A model generated the notes under the pieces. It was not told the DNA's origin and did no database searches. It was given only the letters and a program-made list of their open reading frames with translations. A DNA stretch of 64,000 bases from Luteimonas panaciterrae (GTDB lineage: Bacteria > Pseudomonadota > Gammaproteobacteria > Xanthomonadales > Xanthomonadaceae): NCBI RefSeq assembly GCF_020511115.1, contig NZ_JAJAVH010000014.1, positions 62,001 to 126,000 of the forward strand, in the 5' to 3' direction. Made by a program: the position numbers and the translations under genes. Positions 16,930 to 26,060 of this stretch are shown piece after piece. Within the stretch, counting starts at the first letter, position 1. Each line of letters starts with the position of its first letter.

Positions 16930-19701
16930 TCAGAACTTGGCGCTGAAACGGATGCCGTACATCCGCGGGGTGTTGAGGTAGCGGATGTTGACCGAGTTGT
17001 TGATGAAGCCCTTGCCGGAATAGACCTCGTCGGTCAGGTTCGAGATGAAGCCGTCGACGCGCATGCTCTCGTCCTGCCCGAAATTCAGGCCAGCCGAAAC
17101 GTTGACAGTGGTGAAGCCGTCGACGTCGTCGCGCATGGCCAAGCCGTTCAACGGCGTCGGCCCGAAGGCGTCGTTGTTGTTGTTGAACTTCATTTGCTCA
17201 AGGGGGATTTCTCTAACCCCGACACGGTTGCCCGCGGTGTCGTAGACACCTGCGAATCCCTTGCCATTGAACGCCGTCAAATAGTACTTCGATCGATACG
17301 ACAAGTTGATCGTCCAATCGAAAGAACCAATCCCACCCCAACTCACATCTACAGTCTGCGAAAGGTTGAGGTTGACGTTGTACTTCGAAGTGAATGGAAG
17401 GCGATTCCCATCGATCGGCACAAACAACCCATCATCGTCACAGCCACATCCCGGGGTTCGCGTATCGAGAATATCCGAATTCTTAAATTTGGTATCCAGA
17501 TACGTGAAGTTGTACCCGAGATCGATGCCGTGGGCGAAACCAAACTTCCCCTCCAACTCTAGTCCAAGAACCCTAGCATTTGCTGCATTGTCGTTGTAGA
17601 CCAAACGTTTCGTGGCATTGGGATTACCACCGTTTGGGTTTGGGATATCGATCATGTTCTGCAACACCTTGTCCTTATAGTCGTAGTAGAACAAAGCGGT
17701 GTTCATACGCACGGGCACTTCGCCCCAGGTCATGTCGCTCTTCAAGCCAACCTCATAGGAAGTCAGCTTCTCTGGCTTGAAGGTGGTGGCTAGCTTGGTG
17801 CCATTGTCTAGAAACAGCGGTCGATTCAGGCCGCCGGAACGCGTACCTGTGGACACCGTGGCATAGAACATCATGTCGTCGGTGATGTCGTATTCGACGC
17901 CCGCACGCCAGTCGACGAAGCTGTCCTTGTAGACGTCCTTGCTCGTGCCGTTGGGGAAGTCAGACGTGATCCGGACCTCGATCTGGTCGTGGTACGCGCG
18001 CAGGAAATCGTCCCAGTTGTCGTTGGCGCCCCAGTTCGCGATGCCATCCAGGAAGTAGTCCACGGAGTTGGGGCCGGGCGTGCAACCGCTGGCACCGCAG
18101 ACACTCGGCGTGTTGAATGAACGCTCGCCCGGCGCCTTCAACCGGAAACCCGGTGAACCGATGACGAGATCGGATGGCGTGATACCGAAGTCGGCGAACA
18201 ACTCTTCCGGCACGATGAACTGGTACTGCGCGTTCGTTTCCTTCGCGGTCTTCTTGTCGCGGGTGTAACGGGCGCCACCGATCAGGCGCAGCTTGTCGTT
18301 GACGGCGAAACTGAGATCGGCGTAGACGGCATTCGATTCGACTTCCGAACCGTTGCCGCGGTTTTCGCCGCCCAGACCGTTCTGCCAACCACAGATGGTG
18401 CCGGGGCGATACCAGTCGCAATCACCCCAGTAGCCGTTGCCCACGTCCCAGGAGACGTAGTCGTATTTCTCGCCGTAGTTGAACAGGCCCGCAGACCAGA
18501 TCAGACGGCCGGTGTCGCCGAAGAAACGCAGCTCGTTGACGCGCGAACTGGACTTGTCGGCCTGATAAAACGTGTCATACCACTGCAGGCGATTCGGTGC
18601 GTGATAGGCGTCCGCTTCCGAACCGGGATACACCGGACCGAGCTGCCATTCGCGCGAGGCGTTCTTGTTGTAGAAATCGTACTTGCGATAGGACGTGTTG
18701 AACTCCACCGACACCGCATCGTTGAAGTGGTAGGTGAAGGTGCCCGAGATGCCCTTGATGTCGTTGGTGCTGTAGCCCGGCCGGCGGAAGTACTGGCGGA
18801 AGGGGTCGTCGAGATCCTTGATGTCGTAACCGGCGGACAACGCACGCTCGGTGAACATGCCGGGATCGCCCGTGCCCTTCTCCTTGACGTTGTCCAGCAT
18901 CATGTAGGCGGAGAATTTATCGTTCGGCTGCCACAGGAACGATGCACGCACGGCGGTGTTGTCGATCGCACCCGGTCCCTCGTAGTCGAAGGGATAGCCG
19001 TTCTCGATGTAGGAATCGCGCTTCTCGTTGAACAGCGCGATACGCGTGGCCAGCGTTTCGGTCAGGGGAACGTTGACCACGGCCTCGAACTGGCGGAAGT
19101 CGTAGTTGCCGACGCCGAGTTTCACGTTGCCGCCGAACTCGCCCAGCTGCGGCTGGTTCGGGATCACGTTGATCGAACCGGCGGCGGCGTTGCGGCCGCG
19201 CACCGTGCCTTGCGGGCCCTTGTTGACTTCCACGCGCTCGATGTCGAAGAACATCGGCCCGATCGAACGCGGGCGCGGCAGGTACACGCCGTTGTAGTAG
19301 GTGGCGACGGCGGGATCGGAGGAGAAGTCGGAATCGGAAGCACCGATGCCGCGCAGGTACATCTCGTACTTGCCTTCCTGCTTGGTGATCTGCAGCGCCG
19401 GCACGACGGCCGAGAGATTGCGGATGTCGGTGTTGACGCCGAGCTTGTCCAGCTGCGTCGCGGTGAACGACTGGATCGTGCCGGAATACTTCTGGATCGA
19501 CTGCACGCGACGGTTACCGGTCACCTGCACGGTTTCGAGCGTGGAGGCTCCAGCAGTGGCCGTTTGCGTTTCGGCAGCGGGTTGCGTGTCCGCGGGCGCA
19601 GGCGTCGATTCCTGGGCAACGGCGGAAAAGGCGAAGCCTGCACATGCGGACGCCAGCGCGGCGGCCAGCAGGTCACGCTTTGGAAAGCGAGACTTGAACA
19701 T
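16930..19701 (-). CDS. TonB-dependent outer-membrane receptor, MalA-like
   Basis: The 923-residue receptor starts with a signal peptide (cleavage near FSAVAQES), a Gln/Thr-rich linker and a plug domain (residues about 55-175: VQVTGNRRVQSIQKYSGTIQS, and NVIPNQPQLGEFGG at its end), followed by a long beta barrel ending in an aromatic residue (MYGIRFSAKF). It would import a glucan oligosaccharide using TonB energy. It sits between the permease and the alpha-glucosidase genes, all on one strand. A near-palindromic operator candidate is 141 bases upstream. Odd feature: bases about 17190-17820 (barrel residues roughly 625-840) drop to 40-48% GC while both sides are above 60%, suggesting allelic replacement of part of the barrel. 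Confidence 0.93.
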   Translation of the reverse strand: MFKSRFPKRDLLAAALASACAGFAFSAVAQESTPAPADTQPAAETQTATAGASTLETVQVTGNRRVQSIQKYSGTIQSFTATQLDKLGVNTDIRNLSAVVPALQITKQEGKYEMYLRGIGASDSDFSSDPAVATYYNGVYLPRPRSIGPMFFDIERVEVNKGPQGTVRGRNAAAGSINVIPNQPQLGEFGGNVKLGVGNYDFRQFEAVVNVPLTETLATRIALFNEKRDSYIENGYPFDYEGPGAIDNTAVRASFLWQPNDKFSAYMMLDNVKEKGTGDPGMFTERALSAGYDIKDLDDPFRQYFRRPGYSTNDIKGISGTFTYHFNDAVSVEFNTSYRKYDFYNKNASREWQLGPVYPGSEADAYHAPNRLQWYDTFYQADKSSSRVNELRFFGDTGRLIWSAGLFNYGEKYDYVSWDVGNGYWGDCDWYRPGTICGWQNGLGGENRGNGSEVESNAVYADLSFAVNDKLRLIGGARYTRDKKTAKETNAQYQFIVPEELFADFGITPSDLVIGSPGFRLKAPGERSFNTPSVCGASGCTPGPNSVDYFLDGIANWGANDNWDDFLRAYHDQIEVRITSDFPNGTSKDVYKDSFVDWRAGVEYDITDDMMFYATVSTGTRSGGLNRPLFLDNGTKLATTFKPEKLTSYEVGLKSDMTWGEVPVRMNTALFYYDYKDKVLQNMIDIPNPNGGNPNATKRLVYNDNAANARVLGLELEGKFGFAHGIDLGYNFTYLDTKFKNSDILDTRTPGCGCDDDGLFVPIDGNRLPFTSKYNVNLNLSQTVDVSWGGIGSFDWTINLSYRSKYYLTAFNGKGFAGVYDTAGNRVGVREIPLEQMKFNNNNDAFGPTPLNGLAMRDDVDGFTTVNVSAGLNFGQDESMRVDGFISNLTDEVYSGKGFINNSVNIRYLNTPRMYGIRFSAKF

Positions 19702-19841
19702 CAGACGTACCCCCTCCGGGTCGTTGATATGGATTTTTTTGCTGCGCTTGCGGATGCGAGGACGATCGCGCTACGCAGTTCCTAACCGCCCCCTCGGCGC
19801 GGTGGCAATGGTGTTACGCCGAGGTGACGGAAACAATTGCA

Positions 19842-19855
19842 TGCATACGTATTCA
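19842..19855. promoter_or_regulatory. Candidate LacI-family operator upstream of the TonB receptor gene
   Basis: TGCATACGTATTCA, a near-perfect palindrome with core ATACGTAT. The identical 14 bases recur upstream of the alpha-glucosidase gene. The central CG and even spacing fit LacI-family sites; the regulator would be the product of the gene at 12577-13605. Confidence 0.65.
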
Positions 19856-19958
19856 TTGCGTCGAGATCGTTCTTCGACGCACAAGCAAGATTTCGCTGCA
19901 TCGCAGCATTTTCGAAAGCGTTTACAAACCCGATGAATCCGGAGATTCGCGACTCGCA

Positions 19959-21572
19959 TTACCTCAAACGCGCGAATAGCACACCGTGCGCCGGAAGGCG
20001 CACCGCTCCACTCTCGAACGTCCCGGAAGGCAAACCATGGCCCTCCAACGGAGCAGCATCCTGCAGTGGCAGGCTTACTTCGGCTTCCGCGCCGGAAAGA
20101 TTGAATGCCGCCAGTACCCGCTCCCCTTCGTGCTCACGCTGGAAAGCCAGCACGGGCTCGGGTGTCTCGAACATCTGGATCGCGCCATTGCGCAGTACTG
20201 GTTGCGCGCGGCGCCAACGCAGGAACGTCTGAAATGCCTGCAATACGGACTCCGGATCGCGCTCCTGCGCAGCGATCGAACGCATGCGATGCGACTCGGG
20301 AATGGGCAGCCAGGATTGCCCGTGGCTGAAACCGCCATCGGCATCGTGGGTCCACGGCATCGGCGTGCGACAGCCGTCGCGGCCTTTGAAATTCGGCCAG
20401 AACGCGATGCCGTAGGGGTCGCGCAATGCTTCGAAAGGAACTTCCGCTTCCGGCAAACCGAGTTCCTCGCCCTGATACACGCAGACTGACCCGCGCAATG
20501 AGCAAAGCATCGCATTGAGCAGCTTGGCCAAGGCAGGCGGCGCGTCTTGCCCGCCCCAGCGACTGGCCACGCGCCGCACGTCATGATTCGATAGCGCCCA
20601 ACACGGCCAGCCTTGATCGAGCCCTGCTTCCAGGCGCGAAACCGTGTCGCGGATGTAATGCGCGCTGAAATCGTCGGTCAGCAGCTCGAAGCTGTAACCC
20701 ATGTGGAGGCGCCCTTCGCGCGTGTACTCGGCGGTGATCGCCAACGAATCCTCGGACGAGATTTCGCCAAGCGCCGCCGTACCTGGATAGCGATCGAGCA
20801 GCGATCGCAGCTGTTCGAGAAACGGCAAGTTTTCCGGCTGCGTATTGTTGTAGTAGTGATACTGGAATGCGTAGGGATTGTCGGGACTGAAGCCGCGCCC
20901 CACTCGCTTTTCCAGCGGTTTCGGCGGGTTGTCGCGCAGCTGTGCATCGTGGAAACAGAAGTTGATCGCATCCAATCGCAGGCCGTCGACGCCACGATCG
21001 AGCCAAAATTTCACATTCTCCAGCGTCGACGCTTGCACTTCCGGATTGTGGAAGTTCAAGTCCGGCTGCGAGGAGAGGAAATTGTGCAGGTAGTACTGGC
21101 CGCGCCGCGGCTCCCACGTCCAGGCCACGCCACCGAACAGCGACATCCAGTTATTGGGCGGCGTGCCGTCTTCGCGCGCATCGGCCCACACGTACCAGTC
21201 GGCCTTGGGATTGTCGCGGCTCTGCCGGCTTTCGCGGAACCAGGCATGCTCGCTCGAAGTGTGGCTGAGCACCTGATCGATCATCACCTTCAAGCCAAGC
21301 GCATGCGCCTTGTGGAGCAGGCGATCGAAATCCTCCAGCGTGCCGAACAGCGGATCGACCGCGCGATAGTCGGCGATGTCGTAGCCGAAATCGGCCATCG
21401 GCGACTTGAAGAACGGCGAGATCCAGATCGCATCCACGCCGAGGTCGGCGATGTAGTCGAGCCTGTCGACAATGCCGGGCAAATCGCCGACGCCGTCACC
21501 GTCGGTATCGAGGAAACTGCGCGGATAGACCTGATAGATGACGGCGCCGCGCCACCATTGCGTATCGCTCAT
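19959..21572 (-). CDS. Alpha-glucosidase, GH13 (AglA/oligo-1,6-glucosidase type)
   Basis: The 537-residue cytoplasmic enzyme (no signal peptide) hydrolyses short alpha-glucosides. It shows the GH13 signatures WWRGAVIYQVYPRSF at the N terminus, SPMADFGYDIADY (residues 58-69), nucleophile Asp201 in GLRLDAINF, acid/base Glu270 in LGEIS and Asp331 in SNHD, followed by a C-terminal beta domain (FNLSGAEAEVSLPL). The ATG at 21572 fits the family N terminus; an upstream in-frame start adds a Pro/Arg-rich stretch that runs into repeat DNA. Together with the amylase, receptor and permease it completes a route from extracellular alpha-glucan to glucose. A predicted operator lies 70 bases upstream of the start. 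Confidence 0.96.
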   Translation of the reverse strand: MSDTQWWRGAVIYQVYPRSFLDTDGDGVGDLPGIVDRLDYIADLGVDAIWISPFFKSPMADFGYDIADYRAVDPLFGTLEDFDRLLHKAHALGLKVMIDQVLSHTSSEHAWFRESRQSRDNPKADWYVWADAREDGTPPNNWMSLFGGVAWTWEPRRGQYYLHNFLSSQPDLNFHNPEVQASTLENVKFWLDRGVDGLRLDAINFCFHDAQLRDNPPKPLEKRVGRGFSPDNPYAFQYHYYNNTQPENLPFLEQLRSLLDRYPGTAALGEISSEDSLAITAEYTREGRLHMGYSFELLTDDFSAHYIRDTVSRLEAGLDQGWPCWALSNHDVRRVASRWGGQDAPPALAKLLNAMLCSLRGSVCVYQGEELGLPEAEVPFEALRDPYGIAFWPNFKGRDGCRTPMPWTHDADGGFSHGQSWLPIPESHRMRSIAAQERDPESVLQAFQTFLRWRRAQPVLRNGAIQMFETPEPVLAFQREHEGERVLAAFNLSGAEAEVSLPLQDAAPLEGHGLPSGTFESGAVRLPAHGVLFARLR

Positions 21573-21641
21573 CGCTTGCCCGAATCGAGGTGTCGAAACC
21601 GGGGCGAAGCATAAGCCGCCTCGCAGTCGTGGCAGCGGCTT

Positions 21642-21655
21642 TGCATACGTATTCA
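21642..21655. promoter_or_regulatory. Candidate LacI-family operator upstream of the alpha-glucosidase gene
   Basis: TGCATACGTATTCA, identical to the site at 19842-19855 and lying 70 bases before the glucosidase ATG. Two identical near-palindromes in front of two genes of one pathway make a shared operator likely. Confidence 0.65.
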
Positions 21656-21686
21656 CCGGTTGGTCCGGCATGCGCCGGATCAACCC

Positions 21687-21713
21687 CCAAAGTTTGCTTT
21701 GCAAACTTTGGGC
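21687..21713. repeat. Perfect 12-bp-stem hairpin
   Basis: Arms CCCAAAGTTTGC and GCAAACTTTGGG are exact complements separated by TTT. It lies upstream of the glucosidase operator, between transaldolase and glucosidase genes. No T run follows on either strand. Confidence 0.75.
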
Positions 21714-21738
21714 CCCAGGTGCGTGACATCCATAACCC

Positions 21739-21777
21739 CGCCGCTGTCGCGGCGCCCCCTTAACTTAAGGGGGCTTT
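21739..21777. repeat. Double palindrome downstream of transaldolase
   Basis: Two adjoining hairpins: CGCCGC/GCGGCG around TGTC (21739-21754) and CCCCCTTAA/TTAAGGGGG (21755-21763 and 21765-21773), the second followed by CTTT. The pair resembles a dispersed REP-type unit and may also end transaldolase transcription. Confidence 0.6.
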
Positions 21778-21800
21778 ATCTCCAGGCATATTTCGACGCG

Positions 21801-22790
21801 TTAGAGGCGCTTGGCTAGGTCCGCGCGTAGTCCGGCGAGGTCCTTGGCGAAGGTGGCGATACCGTCGCGCAGCTTTTCGGTGGCCATGGGATCGGCGGCG
21901 AGGTCACGCTGGTATGCCTCGGCATCGATCGGTGCTTCCGTCGATGCACCGGCGGCGCCGGGTGACACGAGCTTGCGCGTCAGCGTGCCGGTATCGTCCT
22001 CGAGCGCCTGCAACAGATCGGGCGAGATCGTCAGTCGGTCGCAGCCGGCCAGTGCTTCGATCTGCGCGGTGGAGCGGAACGAGGCGCCCATCACCACGGT
22101 CGACACGCCGCGACGCTTGAATGCGTCGTAGACGCCACGCACGAAACGCACGCCGGGATCGTCATCGATGGTGGCTGGCTTTTCGCCATGCGCCACGTAC
22201 CAATCGAGGATGCGGCCGACGAAGGGCGAGATCAGGAACACGCCGGCTTCCGCGCAGGCCAGCGCTTGGGTGCGATTGAAGATCAAGGTGAGATTGCAGT
22301 CGATGCCCTCGCGCTGCAACTGTTCGGCGGCGCGAATACCTTCCCAGGTCGCGGCGACCTTGATCAGGATGCGCTCGCGCGGAATGCCGATACCGTCGTA
22401 CATCGCGATGAAGCGGCGGGCCTTGGTAATGGTCGCTTCGGTGTCGTACGAAAGATCGGCATCGACTTCGGTGGACACGCGTCCCGGGATCAGTCCCGAG
22501 AGCCGCTTGCCGACGCCGACGGTCAGGCGATCGGCCACTTCCGCGGCGATGCGCCCGGGATCACCGGATTGCGTGCGTCCCCACTGCAGATGTTCCTCGA
22601 TCAGATCGGCGTAGACGGGCAGATCCAGCGCCTTGCGCACGATGGTCGGATTGGTGGTGCAATCCACCGGCCGCAGGCGTTCGACCGCGGCGTAATCGCC
22701 GGTATCGGCCACCACCACCGACATTTCGCGCAGCTGCGCCAGCTTGGAGGCGGTATCGGGAGCGAGATAGGAAGCAGGATTCGTGTTCAT
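21801..22790 (-). CDS. tal: Transaldolase
   Basis: The 329-residue enzyme of the non-oxidative pentose phosphate pathway swaps a dihydroxyacetone unit between sedoheptulose-7-phosphate and glyceraldehyde-3-phosphate. The Schiff-base Lys is in [12 protein letters not shown] (about residue 145), the substrate Asp is in [11 protein letters not shown] near the N terminus, and the [12 protein letters not shown] block is characteristic. Length and motifs match the TalB class. It lies downstream of the CoA-transferase gene on the same strand (gap 81 bases). Its presence beside ribokinase and glycosidase genes would let pentose phosphates enter central metabolism, though transaldolase is also a general housekeeping enzyme. 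Confidence 0.97.
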   Translation of the reverse strand: MNTNPASYLAPDTASKLAQLREMSVVVADTGDYAAVERLRPVDCTTNPTIVRKALDLPVYADLIEEHLQWGRTQSGDPGRIAAEVADRLTVGVGKRLSGLIPGRVSTEVDADLSYDTEATITKARRFIAMYDGIGIPRERILIKVAATWEGIRAAEQLQREGIDCNLTLIFNRTQALACAEAGVFLISPFVGRILDWYVAHGEKPATIDDDPGVRFVRGVYDAFKRRGVSTVVMGASFRSTAQIEALAGCDRLTISPDLLQALEDDTGTLTRKLVSPGAAGASTEAPIDAEAYQRDLAADPMATEKLRDGIATFAKDLAGLRADLAKRL

Positions 22791-22871
22791 GCGGCTTGGC
22801 GTCTACGGGGGAAGGCTTTCCTCAGTATCGCGCAAGTCGCATGGATCATCACGTCCCGGGTCATTTCTGGA

Positions 22872-24101
22872 TCACGTCTTGGATTCAGCTTCCTCGGAGA
22901 AATCGCGCCAAGGCATCTCCGACGCTTTCAGCGACTCGGCATGCTGCCCGAGCGCCGGCGCCGCGGATGGCACCGGCCCCGGCGTGCGCCCGAACTTGAT
23001 CGGATGCGTAACCCCGCGATAACGCCCCACCAGCGGATGCTCGAACGTGCCCACGATGCCTTCGGCGAGCACCTGCGGATGTTCGAACATGTCCTCGATG
23101 CGGCGGGCCGCGGCGCAAGGCACTTCATCGCCGAACAGTGTTTCCCATTCATGCGCACCGCGCGTGGCGAGCGCTGCGTGTAATTGGGGGATGATTTCGG
23201 CCGCATGCTCCGCACGCTTGCGCACACTGTCGTAACGCGGGTCATCCGCGAGCGCATCCAGCCCGGTTTTCGCGCACAGCGCTTTCCAGAAATGCGCGGT
23301 GTTCGCGGAAAGATAGAGATAACCCTCACCGGTCGGATGGATGCCGGTGACGCCGCCCGAGCGCATGTCACGGCCAATGTCGAGCGCCTCGCCCTCGGCC
23401 CAGATCATCCGCGCCGATTGCATCGTCAGCGCGCTGCGCAGCAGGGAAACACCGACGTACTGGCCCAGACCGCTGCGTTCGCGCTCGTACAGCGCCGATG
23501 CCACGCCGGAAGCCAGCAGCGCGGCCGCGTAGTAGTCCACCACCGAGCCATAGATGATTTCCGGCGCGCCACCACGCTTGCCCTGCAGCGCGCACATGCC
23601 GGTCATCGTCTGCAACACCTGGTCGTAGCCGGCCTTGTCCTTCATCGGGCCGGTCTCGCCGTAGCCGGTCACCGCGCAGTAGATCAGGCGTGGATTGATC
23701 AAGTTCAGGCGATCGTGATCGATGCCCAGCCGCTTCGGCACGCTCGGCCGAAAGTTGTGCACTAGCACATCGGCCTCGCGCACCAGTCGCAGCAGCGCGG
23801 CGTGGTCCTCCGACTTCTTGAGGTCGAGCACGAGGCCGCGCTTGCCGCGATTGACGCCGAGAAAGGCGCGGCTTTCGCTCGACAACGTCGATGGATACTG
23901 GCGCAGGTTGTCGCCATCCGGCGGCTCGATCTTGATCACGTCCGCGCCCTGATCGGCGAGCAGCGTGCAGCCGTAGGGGCCAGCGATGTAGGCACTGAGA
24001 TCGAGCACGCGCACGCCGCTCAGCGGCCCGCGGGCCTCCTGGCCGTGCTTCGCCGGATCAGGCGGAGAGGTTTGCATACGTGGGGGTCGTAGGGTCGCCA
24101 T
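22872..24101 (-). CDS. CaiB/BaiF family (class III) CoA-transferase
   Basis: The 409-residue protein belongs to family III CoA-transferases, which move CoA between carboxylic acids. Signatures are GVRVLDLSAYIAGPYGCTLLADQGADVIKIE near the N terminus, NRGKRGLVLDLK, and the catalytic Asp in YGSVVDYYAA (about residue 187). AAAGGA seven bases before the ATG at 24101 supports the start. It lies between GH127 and transaldolase genes. A CitE-like lyase is encoded at 36626-37474; CoA transferase plus CitE-type lyase is a common pairing for CoA-dependent cleavage of branched or hydroxy-dicarboxylic acids, but here they are 12 kb apart. Substrate unknown. Confidence 0.93.
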   Translation of the reverse strand: MATLRPPRMQTSPPDPAKHGQEARGPLSGVRVLDLSAYIAGPYGCTLLADQGADVIKIEPPDGDNLRQYPSTLSSESRAFLGVNRGKRGLVLDLKKSEDHAALLRLVREADVLVHNFRPSVPKRLGIDHDRLNLINPRLIYCAVTGYGETGPMKDKAGYDQVLQTMTGMCALQGKRGGAPEIIYGSVVDYYAAALLASGVASALYERERSGLGQYVGVSLLRSALTMQSARMIWAEGEALDIGRDMRSGGVTGIHPTGEGYLYLSANTAHFWKALCAKTGLDALADDPRYDSVRKRAEHAAEIIPQLHAALATRGAHEWETLFGDEVPCAAARRIEDMFEHPQVLAEGIVGTFEHPLVGRYRGVTHPIKFGRTPGPVPSAAPALGQHAESLKASEMPWRDFSEEAESKT

Positions 24102-24200
24102 GGCTGCGTCCTTTCACTCTGCGCAATGATGCGCCTGAGAAACAGGCTAGCTTCATATGTTCTGGCGCTACAAATTATTGCGAAAGCGGCGATGAACGCG

Positions 24201-26060
24201 TCACGACGCGGGTGTCTGGGCCTCGTCTTCCGGGGCCAGCTGCATCCAGGTGAGGCGCCAGGCGCCGTCGCGGCGGCCGCCGGTGACGTAATACGGCTGG
24301 AAGACGATCGGCGCGCGGTATCCCGGATCCAGCCCGATGCGCGGCGGATCGCCGTCGCGCACGGCCGGCAGCAGCCGCAGCCATTGCGTTTGCGGTGTCT
24401 TCGGAAGCCGCAAGGTTTCCTCGATCTTGAACCCGTCGATCAGTTCGCTGGCATACACCAGCGGGCCGCGCGTGATCGCGAGATATTCGAAGCGCAGCAC
24501 CTGCTGTTGCACGGGGCTGCCGTCCGGCGCGCGTGATTCCTGGACGTTGCGGTTGATCGCGCGATGCATGCGCGGCTCCATCGGGAAAAGCGCGGAGATG
24601 GCGTCTCCAGGCTGCCACTCGCGCTCGATCACGGCATAGCCGCCGGGTTCGACGGCATAGTCCTCGGCCGCGACGCCGCCGACGCGCAGCTTCGCGCCTT
24701 GCGCCCATGCGGGAACTCGCAGGCGCACCGCGAACCTCGCCGCGCGCTCCGGCTCGATCGCGATGCGAATCTCGCTGTCGAACGGATAGACCGTGGTCTG
24801 CTCGACCACGATCCGCCCCGCCTTCTCGTCCTCGTACAACGCACGGCCCGGGCCGAGCAGATTGATGACGATGCCCTGCCCCATCGATACGCCATAAGCG
24901 ATCGCGGGCAACTCCTCCAGCGCCATCGCGCCACTCGATTTGCAGCAGCGCCAATACGTGGTGTGCACGCGCTTGCCGTTCGGGAAGACGTAGTAGCACC
25001 AATCCTCGCCATCCGGCGCTTGCGCGCCCAACAAATCGTTGTAGGCGGAGCGCTCGATCTCCTCGGTATAACGCGCTTCGCCGGTGATCGCGAGTAGCTC
25101 GCGATTCAATTGAATCCACGCCAACGTCGAACAGGTTTCCACGTAGCCGTAGGGGCTGAACACGCCGGCGGGATTGAATACCTCTCGCGAGCGATGCGCC
25201 ACGCCGCCCCAGGGACCGCCGCCAAGCGTGAGGTGATGATCGCGGATGCTGCGCCAGAGATTGTCCACGGCAAGCCGAAGATCCTCGCGTCTGGTTGCCT
25301 TGTGCAGTTTGGCCAACCCCACCAGGTTCCAGGCCAATTGGTAGGCCTTGCCGGTCGCGATCTCCGATGCGTCGATGCCTTCCACCGCGCGCGTGAGCAA
25401 TGCAAGCGCGGGATTGGCATCCGCCTGTCTCAAGATGAGCAAGGCCAGATCCAGATAGCGGCGTTCGCCGGTGACGAAATACAGCTCGGCCGCGGGGTCC
25501 ATCAGTACGGTCGCCGACATGCCGTGATGGTTGCCGAGTTCGTTGATATCGATCCCTTCGGCATCGAGGGTCCGCCAGCAGAGATCACCGATCTTGCGCG
25601 CGGCTTCGAGATAACGCGGCTCGCCGAGATGCCGGTACGTTTCGATCAAGCCGAGGATCAGATAACTATGCGTCCAGATATCCCAGGTCCGCACGCTCGG
25701 CGCGCCGTCCCAGGTACCGGGTTTCGGTGGCTGCTTGCGCATGAAGCGCCGCTCAGGCGCGTAGGTGCCGAGATAACCATCCGCTTCCTGCACCGAAACC
25801 AGATAGTCCGCGACCTGGCGCAGGTTTGCCTCAAGCTCCGCATCGCTGCTGCGCGCCACGGCTTTCGCGGTCGCGATCAGCCACTTCCCGGCGTGTTCTC
25901 CGTACCAGTCACCCTCGTGATTGTCCTGGCGACGCTCCGGCGCAAATATCGCGATCGCCGGACTGGTCTCGTCCACGATGAAGTGCGACAGGCGGCCACG
26001 CCGGTTCGCATCCAGCGCGTCGCCAAGCAATCCTCGCAGTTGCACCTCGCGCAGGATCAT
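24201..26060 (-). CDS. GH127-family glycosidase (beta-L-arabinofuranosidase-like)
   Basis: The 619-residue protein is of the DUF1680/GH127 type, an (alpha/alpha)6 barrel with a C-terminal beta sandwich. The unusual zinc site of this family is intact: Glu308 and Cys310 in VETCSTL, and Cys372-Cys373 in YWRCCKSSG; in characterised HypBA1 the equivalent of Cys372 is the nucleophile. It lacks a signal peptide and is therefore cytoplasmic, acting on sugars already imported. The ATG at 26060 overlaps the stop of the upstream fusion gene by four bases (ATGA), so the two are translationally coupled. Sugar specificity (L-arabinofuranose or another) cannot be settled from sequence, since related families use other linkages. 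Confidence 0.92.
   Translation of the reverse strand: MILREVQLRGLLGDALDANRRGRLSHFIVDETSPAIAIFAPERRQDNHEGDWYGEHAGKWLIATAKAVARSSDAELEANLRQVADYLVSVQEADGYLGTYAPERRFMRKQPPKPGTWDGAPSVRTWDIWTHSYLILGLIETYRHLGEPRYLEAARKIGDLCWRTLDAEGIDINELGNHHGMSATVLMDPAAELYFVTGERRYLDLALLILRQADANPALALLTRAVEGIDASEIATGKAYQLAWNLVGLAKLHKATRREDLRLAVDNLWRSIRDHHLTLGGGPWGGVAHRSREVFNPAGVFSPYGYVETCSTLAWIQLNRELLAITGEARYTEEIERSAYNDLLGAQAPDGEDWCYYVFPNGKRVHTTYWRCCKSSGAMALEELPAIAYGVSMGQGIVINLLGPGRALYEDEKAGRIVVEQTTVYPFDSEIRIAIEPERAARFAVRLRVPAWAQGAKLRVGGVAAEDYAVEPGGYAVIEREWQPGDAISALFPMEPRMHRAINRNVQESRAPDGSPVQQQVLRFEYLAITRGPLVYASELIDGFKIEETLRLPKTPQTQWLRLLPAVRDGDPPRIGLDPGYRAPIVFQPYYVTGGRRDGAWRLTWMQLAPEDEAQTPAS

Noticed and set aside
24071-24081. 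TTTGCATACGT, half of the proposed LacI-family operator, near the CoA-transferase start
   Set aside because: Only 11 bases match, it lies inside the coding sequence and the palindrome is not completed.
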